Assembly (NCBI GenBank): GCA_009885695.1 | Contig: VFKE01000191.1 | Span: 1-53,943 of the forward strand | Length of the DNA stretch: 53,943 bases | Source: Verrucomicrobiota bacterium | GTDB lineage: Bacteria; Verrucomicrobiota; Verrucomicrobiia; Verrucomicrobiales; Verrucomicrobiaceae | Direction: 5' to 3' | In this document: positions 49,330 to 53,943 of the stretch, in pieces | How positions within the stretch are numbered: the stretch's first letter is position 1 | Layout: every line of letters starts with the position of its first letter | Translations under genes and position numbers: made by a program | Notes under the pieces: generated by a model | The model's input: the letters and a program-made list of their open reading frames with translations, nothing else | Told to the model about the DNA's origin: nothing | Database searches by the model: none

Positions 49330-52300
49330 TCAGGCGGCGTCGGGCTTGGGCGATTCCGCAATCACTGCGGCCACGGGTTTCGGTTTGCGCTCGGTCAACC
49401 AGCGGATCACGACGTAAAACACCGGGGTGAGGATCAATCCGAAGAACGTCACACCGGCCATGCCGAAGAACACCGCGGTGCCCAGGGCCTGGCGCATTTC
49501 AGCGCCCGCGCCCTCGGCCAGCACCAATGGCACCACGCCGAGGATGAACGCGAAGCTGGTCATCAAGATCGGACGCAAACGCAAGCGCGCGGCCTCGATC
49601 GCGGCCTCGGCGCGGGTGCGGCCTTGATCCTGGAGTTGTTTCGCGAACTCGACAATGAGGATGGCGTTTTTTGAAGCCAGGCCGACCAACACCACCAGTC
49701 CGATCTGCGTGAAGATGTTGTTGTCCATGCCGCGCGCGAGGATGCCGGCGAGCGCGGAGAGGATGCACATGGGGACAATCATGATGATGGCGAGCGGGAG
49801 CGTCCAGCTTTCGTATTGTGCAGCGAGCGCGAGGAAGACCAGGATGACGCAGAGCGGGAAGATGTAGAGCGCGGTGTTGCCTGCGAGAATTTGCTGCAGC
49901 GTGAGTTCCGTCCATTCGAAGGTGAAGCCCGGCGGCAGTTCCTGTCGGGCAAGATTTTCCATGATGGCGACCGCCTGTCCCGATGACACACCCGGCGCGG
50001 GGCTGCCGGTGAGATCAGAAGCGGGCACGGTGTTATAGCGGCTGGCGAGATCGAGTCCCGTGGTTTCCTTCACCTGCACGACGGTGCCCAACGGAACCAT
50101 CTGTCCTTTGTCGTTGCGCACTTTGATCTTGGTGATGTCAGCCGCCGTAAGCCGGTGTTTGGCATCTGCCTGCGCGGTGACCTGATAGACGCGCCCGAAA
50201 CGATTGAAGTCATTTACATAAAGCGAACCAAGGCAGATTTGCAGCGAGTCGAAGATGTCACCGAGACGCAGGCCGATGCTCTTGGCCTTGGCGCGGTCCA
50301 CTTCGATGTTGAGCTGCGGCACGCTGGGGCGCATGGTCGTGAAGACGTTCATGAGGCCCGGTGTCTCGTTGGCCTTCATCATCATGCCGAAGGTGGCGGC
50401 CGCGAGCGCGTCTTTGCCCTGGGCAGCGGTGTCTTTGATCTGCATCTTGAAGCCCTCGACGTTGCCGATGCCATCGACGGCCGGCGGCGGGAAGGCGAAG
50501 ATCAGCGCCTCCTGGATTTGCGAGAACTGGCCCATGAGGGAGCCGAGAATCGCGCCCATGCTCTGCTGCGGATCATGCTTGCGCTTTTCAAAATCGTCGA
50601 GCCCGAGAAAGATGGTGCCGGCATTCGGCGCGTTGCCGCCCGCGAGCAGTGAGAAGCCGGGGAACTCCACGCTGCTGATGACGCCGGGTGTCTTGCGCGC
50701 GATCTCGCCGCACTTGAGAATGACCTCGCGCGTGCGCTCGAGCGACGCGGCGTCGGGCAGTTGCGCGAAGACGACGAGGTAGCCCTTGTCCTGCGTGGGC
50801 ACGAAACCCACAGGAACTTTTTCAAAGACGCGACCGGTGAGATAGAGCAGGCCGCCGTAGAGCAGCAGGGCAATGACCGAGACGCGGATCATGTTCCGGA
50901 CCAGTCCGGTGTAAAAGTTAGTCGCGTGACGGAACACCCAGTTGAAGATCCAGAAGAACCAGCCGAAGCAGAAATTCAGGATGCGCTGGAACCAGTCGGG
51001 TTTCGCGCCGTGCGGCTTCAGGAGGATCGCGCAGAGCGCGGGTGAGAGCGTGAGGGAGTTGAAGGCGGAGATGGCGGTCGAGACCGCGATGGTCAGGGCG
51101 AACTGTTTGTAGAACTGGCCGGTGAGTCCGCCCATGAACGCAGTGGGGATGAAGACTGCGGCCAGCACGATGGCCACCGCGATGACCGGTCCGCTGACTT
51201 CTTCCATCGCGCGTTTCGTGGCCTCCAACGGCGAGAGCCCGAGCGCGATGTTGCGTTCCACATTCTCGACCACAACGATGGCGTCATCGACCACGATGCC
51301 GATGGCCAGCACCAGGCCGAAGAGTGTCAGATTGTTCAGGGAGAATCCCATGGCGCTCATCACGGCGAAGGTGCCGATGAGCGAGACCGGTACCGCGAGC
51401 AGCGGAATGATGGAGGCGCGCCATGATTGCAGGAAGACGATGACCACGATGACCACCAGCAGGATGGCTTCCAGCAGCGTGTGCAGCACCGCCTCGATGG
51501 ACTTGCGTGAGAAGACGGTGGTGTCATAGACGATGTCATACTTGAGACCTGGCGGAAAATTCTTGGTGAGTTCATCCATCGTTTTGCCGACGGCATCGCG
51601 CGTGTTGAGCGAGTTCGATCCGGGGAGCTGGAAGATCACCAGCGCCGCGGCGGGCTTGCCGTTGAGATAGGAATCGAGATTGTAATCGCGCGCCGCAAGT
51701 TCGACGCGGGCCACGTCCTTCACGCGGGTGAGCTGGCCGGTGTCGCCGCTTTTGACGATGATGTTTTCGAATTCCTCCTTTTCGACGAGGCGTCCCTGGG
51801 TGGTGACGGTGAGCTGGAAGGGCGTGCCGCTGGGCGCGGGTGGAGCGCCGAGCACTCCTGCGGCGACCTGCACGTTCTGTTCGCGAACGGAATTGACCAC
51901 GTCGGTCGCGGTCAGGTTGCGCGCGGCGATCTTGTCCGGATCCAGCCAGATGCGCATCGAGTAATCGCGCGCGCCGAAGACCACCACGGAACCTACGCCA
52001 GGCAAGCGCGCCAGCTGGTCCTTGATATTGAGGAAGGCATAGTTGCCGACATAGAGACTGTCGTAGCGGTCGTCGGTCGAGGACAGGTGCACGACCATCG
52101 TCAGGCTGGGTGACTGCTTGATGGTGGTGATGCCGAGACGCCGCACGTCCTCCGGCAGCTTGGCCGCAGCGATGGCCACGCGGTTCTGCACTTGCACCTG
52201 CGCGAGGTTGAGATCGGTGCCGATCTTGAAGGTGATCGTCGTGGTGCAGACGCCGTCGGTGGTACACTTCGACGACATGTAGAGCATGTTTTCCACGCCG

Positions 52301-52515
52301 TTGATTTCGTTCTCGATGGGATTGGCGACCGTTTCGGAGACGACCTCTGGATTGGCACCCGGATAGAGCGCGGTGACGATGACTGTCGGCGGCACCACCT
52401 CGGGATATTGCTCCACGGAGAGACCAAAGTAGGAGATGGCGCCGACGATCGTCAGTGTGATCGAGAGCACCGCCGCAAAGATGGGACGGGTGATGAAGAA
52501 TTGGGCAAAACGCAT
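49330..52515 (-). CDS. RND efflux pump inner-membrane subunit, HAE1/AcrB type
   Basis: A 1061-aa resistance-nodulation-division pump. Twelve membrane segments; the HAE1-type N-terminus MRFAQFFITRPIFAAVLSI; the TM4 proton-relay Asp pair in GIVVDDAIVVVENVERN; and the C-terminal repeat with ASKNAILIVEFAKQLQ and AARLRLRPILMTSFAFILGV. The large periplasmic porter domains are complete, so it should be functional. Clearly of the multidrug (AcrB/MexB) type rather than the metal-ion type, which would have other TM4 residues. Twenty-four bases separate it from the adaptor gene. Confidence 0.95.
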   Translation of the reverse strand: MRFAQFFITRPIFAAVLSITLTIVGAISYFGLSVEQYPEVVPPTVIVTALYPGANPEVVSETVANPIENEINGVENMLYMSSKCTTDGVCTTTITFKIGTDLNLAQVQVQNRVAIAAAKLPEDVRRLGITTIKQSPSLTMVVHLSSTDDRYDSLYVGNYAFLNIKDQLARLPGVGSVVVFGARDYSMRIWLDPDKIAARNLTATDVVNSVREQNVQVAAGVLGAPPAPSGTPFQLTVTTQGRLVEKEEFENIIVKSGDTGQLTRVKDVARVELAARDYNLDSYLNGKPAAALVIFQLPGSNSLNTRDAVGKTMDELTKNFPPGLKYDIVYDTTVFSRKSIEAVLHTLLEAILLVVIVVIVFLQSWRASIIPLLAVPVSLIGTFAVMSAMGFSLNNLTLFGLVLAIGIVVDDAIVVVENVERNIALGLSPLEATKRAMEEVSGPVIAVAIVLAAVFIPTAFMGGLTGQFYKQFALTIAVSTAISAFNSLTLSPALCAILLKPHGAKPDWFQRILNFCFGWFFWIFNWVFRHATNFYTGLVRNMIRVSVIALLLYGGLLYLTGRVFEKVPVGFVPTQDKGYLVVFAQLPDAASLERTREVILKCGEIARKTPGVISSVEFPGFSLLAGGNAPNAGTIFLGLDDFEKRKHDPQQSMGAILGSLMGQFSQIQEALIFAFPPPAVDGIGNVEGFKMQIKDTAAQGKDALAAATFGMMMKANETPGLMNVFTTMRPSVPQLNIEVDRAKAKSIGLRLGDIFDSLQICLGSLYVNDFNRFGRVYQVTAQADAKHRLTAADITKIKVRNDKGQMVPLGTVVQVKETTGLDLASRYNTVPASDLTGSPAPGVSSGQAVAIMENLARQELPPGFTFEWTELTLQQILAGNTALYIFPLCVILVFLALAAQYESWTLPLAIIMIVPMCILSALAGILARGMDNNIFTQIGLVVLVGLASKNAILIVEFAKQLQDQGRTRAEAAIEAARLRLRPILMTSFAFILGVVPLVLAEGAGAEMRQALGTAVFFGMAGVTFFGLILTPVFYVVIRWLTERKPKPVAAVIAESPKPDAA

Positions 52516-52539
52516 GAAGAACAGAAAATTATGAATTCA

Positions 52540-53685
52540 TCATTTTGTTGCTGCTGCCGCAATTGGCGCGACGACCATTCCTGGTCGGACGCGCGCCTGG
52601 CCGTTCACGATCACGTTGTCTTTCTCGGTCAATCCGGCGTGAATGACGCGCATGCCGTTGATCACCGGCCCGACCTCGACCGGTCGCGGTTGCACGATGT
52701 TCTTTTCGTCCACCACGAGCACTATTTTCTGCGCCTGATCCGCGCCAACGGCTTTTTCATCGACCGTGAGCACTTCGTGGGGCGGCCCCGAGGGCACGCG
52801 GACTCGGGCGAAGAAGCCAGGCTGCAGCACCCGCCCGCCGCGCTCCGGTTTGGGGTTGGCGAAGGTCGCGCGGGCGACGATGGTGCCAGTGCCGGGATTC
52901 AGCTTGTTGTCCACGAAATCGAACGCGCCCCTGTGCGGCCAGCCATCATCGTTGGCGAGGCCCATTTCACATGGAATGGTATCCTCCAGCACGTCCTTGA
53001 TCTTGCCCTCGCGGTTGAGACGCCGGTATTTGAGCGAGCTGAGTTCGTCCGCATCGATGTAGCAGTGAATCGGATCCTGCGAGACCAGGGTGCCAAGCAG
53101 AGTCGCGCCCATCGGGCCGCCAACGACCAGGCCGCCTTCGTCCATCAAGCGGCGGCCCATGCGACCGGTGATCGGGGCGGTGACTTTGGTGAATTCCACG
53201 TTGAGTTGCGCCGCCTGGACAGTGGCGGTGGAAAGTCGCACCGCTGCTTCAGCTTCGCGCATCGCCTGGTTTTTCTTGTCGAACTCCTCGGCGGAGATGG
53301 CGTTGGAATTGCGGAGTTTCTCCGCCCGCTCGAATTCAGATTTTGCCAGGGCCAGCATGACCTTGGCGCGCTCTTCCTGGGCGGCAGCCTGGTCGCGCAC
53401 TGCTTCAAACGGTCGGGCGTCGATCTCAAAGAGAACCTGGCCCTCCTGGACTTCGGCACCGTCCTTGAAGTTTACTTTCTTCAGATAGCCGGTGACCTGG
53501 CAATAGAGATTCACCGTTTTCACGGCATCGAGGCGCCCGGTGTATTCGTCCCATTCGATGACGGTTTGCTTCGTGGGATGGGCAATCGTGACCGTCGGTG
53601 GCGGAATCTGCATCTGGGGCGGTTCCTGGCGGCAGGCGGCGGTCAGGAGGGCGAGGAGCGCGGTGGCGGCCGTGGGGAATCTCAT
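52540..53685 (-). CDS. RND efflux periplasmic adaptor lipoprotein
   Basis: A 381-aa membrane-fusion protein. Lipobox LTAAC ends the signal (about Cys18). The barrel-sandwich segments VNLYCQVTGYLKKVNFKDGAEV and KVTAPITGRMGRRLMDEGGLV flank a short alpha hairpin (about 85-155) typical of AcrA/MexA adaptors, followed by the beta-barrel and a membrane-proximal domain. First gene of the operon; a dyad 34 bases upstream may be its operator. No repressor gene is in view. Confidence 0.93.
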   Translation of the reverse strand: MRFPTAATALLALLTAACRQEPPQMQIPPPTVTIAHPTKQTVIEWDEYTGRLDAVKTVNLYCQVTGYLKKVNFKDGAEVQEGQVLFEIDARPFEAVRDQAAAQEERAKVMLALAKSEFERAEKLRNSNAISAEEFDKKNQAMREAEAAVRLSTATVQAAQLNVEFTKVTAPITGRMGRRLMDEGGLVVGGPMGATLLGTLVSQDPIHCYIDADELSSLKYRRLNREGKIKDVLEDTIPCEMGLANDDGWPHRGAFDFVDNKLNPGTGTIVARATFANPKPERGGRVLQPGFFARVRVPSGPPHEVLTVDEKAVGADQAQKIVLVVDEKNIVQPRPVEVGPVINGMRVIHAGLTEKDNVIVNGQARVRPGMVVAPIAAAATK

Positions 53686-53718
53686 GGGATCAGGGCAGGG
53701 GATTGATCAGTATTAAAG

Positions 53719-53739
53719 ATCATCAGCACTACTGACGAT
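53719..53739. promoter_or_regulatory. Imperfect dyad, candidate efflux-operon operator
   Basis: ATCATCAG-CACTA-CTGACGAT has 7 of 8 arm positions matching. It lies 34 bases upstream of the adaptor start, where a TetR- or MarR-type repressor site would be expected. A minus-strand TTGACA just upstream (53749-53754) could be a -35, but no good -10 follows at the proper distance. Confidence 0.35.
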
Positions 53740-53844
53740 TTTCGGGATGTCAAAATGATTCTTTGTCCGGCATGCCGCCAATTCAGATAAGGGGAACGCG
53801 CCGGGACCGGACTGCGATGCAGGATAAATGATCTCTGTCGTGGC

Positions 53845-53903
53845 GCGATCAAAGTTGGACACTGTGCGGTCAAAGTTGGACAAACGTGCGATCAAAACTG
53901 GAC
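53845..53903. mobile_element. IS21-like terminal repeats, solo end
   Basis: Three imperfect 16-base direct repeats (GCGATCAAAGTTGGAC at 53845, GCGGTCAAAGTTGGAC at 53866, GCGATCAAAACTGGAC at 53888), period 21-22. Read from the minus strand they are GTCCAGTTTTGATCGC-type repeats, like the multiple terminal repeats of IS21 family elements (TGTCCA...TTTTGA). No transposase gene is visible next to them, so this is a solitary or decayed end. Confidence 0.5.
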
Positions 53904-53943
53904 GCGGGTGCGTGTGTTAGCAGGGCGCAGCCGAACCCGCAGC

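Noticed and set aside
52192-53706. 504-codon plus-strand frame opposite the RND adaptor gene
   Set aside because: Antisense shadow, His/Asp/Arg-rich; the minus strand encodes a complete adaptor with lipobox.
1-53943. tRNA, rRNA or CRISPR array
   Set aside because: No cloverleaf-like sequence with TTCGA-type loops, no rRNA segments and no regularly spaced short repeats were seen; the tandem repeats found are coding.

Overview
The window reads as a chromosomal segment of a GC-rich, Gram-negative, free-living bacterium. The mix suggests Verrucomicrobiota (Chthoniobacter/Opitutus-like). It combines NodT-type outer-membrane lipoproteins, a TonB-dependent receptor, long 'plant-type' 6-phosphofructokinase, a histone-H1-like Lys/Ala protein, Gly/Pro/Ser-rich exported proteins, very large cytosolic glycosidase-like enzymes, and many copies of an 87-88 bp palindromic intergenic repeat. 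This assignment is inferred from gene content only; no rRNA or other phylogenetic marker is present. I see no tRNA, rRNA or CRISPR array, and no intact insertion sequence.

Layout: (1) 478-3619, a DUF3302 / HlyD-type adaptor / NodT-type outer-membrane factor efflux operon, then an unknown 131-aa protein. (2) 4376-7414, a class I PPK2 polyphosphate kinase, a SulP anion transporter and a histone-H1-like gene overlapping it. (3) 7720-14257, minus strand, a tight four-gene signalling operon: TonB-dependent receptor, YfiR-like periplasmic protein, CHASE8-like/HAMP histidine kinase, and a REC-PAS-kinase-REC hybrid. (4) 14752-22300, plus strand: a class III PPK2, YidB, an NTF2-like exported protein, a Gly/Pro/Ser-rich exported protein, a coiled-coil exported protein, 6-phosphofructokinase and an L,D-transpeptidase. 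(5) 22428-31632, two giant carbohydrate enzymes (one GH94-like), a Rieske-flavodoxin fusion, a DUF5069 fusion and an FMN reductase. These face a flavin-type oxidase, a DUF1348 protein, an ABC exporter with a wrecked ATPase domain and an SDR on the minus strand. (6) 35791-45053, minus strand: a hybrid kinase, an Rrf2 regulator with a sulfonate-type ABC importer (Rrf2-ssuABC), a multi-PAS HisKA_2-type kinase and RlmH. (7) 45171-46262, a lipoprotein with a duplicated Cys-containing motif. (8) 46730-53685, minus strand: an RND efflux operon (adaptor, pump, outer-membrane factor) followed at once by a cytochrome P450 whose 5' end is frameshifted. Near the right edge there are IS21-like terminal repeats.

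The most unusual items are: the YfiR/CHASE8 module wired to a phosphorelay rather than to a diguanylate cyclase; the SbmA/YddA-type ABC protein with at least four nucleotide-binding motifs destroyed; two novel-looking fusions (Rieske-flavodoxin and DUF5069-unknown); and the family of near-constant-length palindromic elements. Two PPK2 classes, a PFK and several soluble redox enzymes suggest a metabolism that buffers energy with polyphosphate and handles redox stress. That is an inference from gene content.
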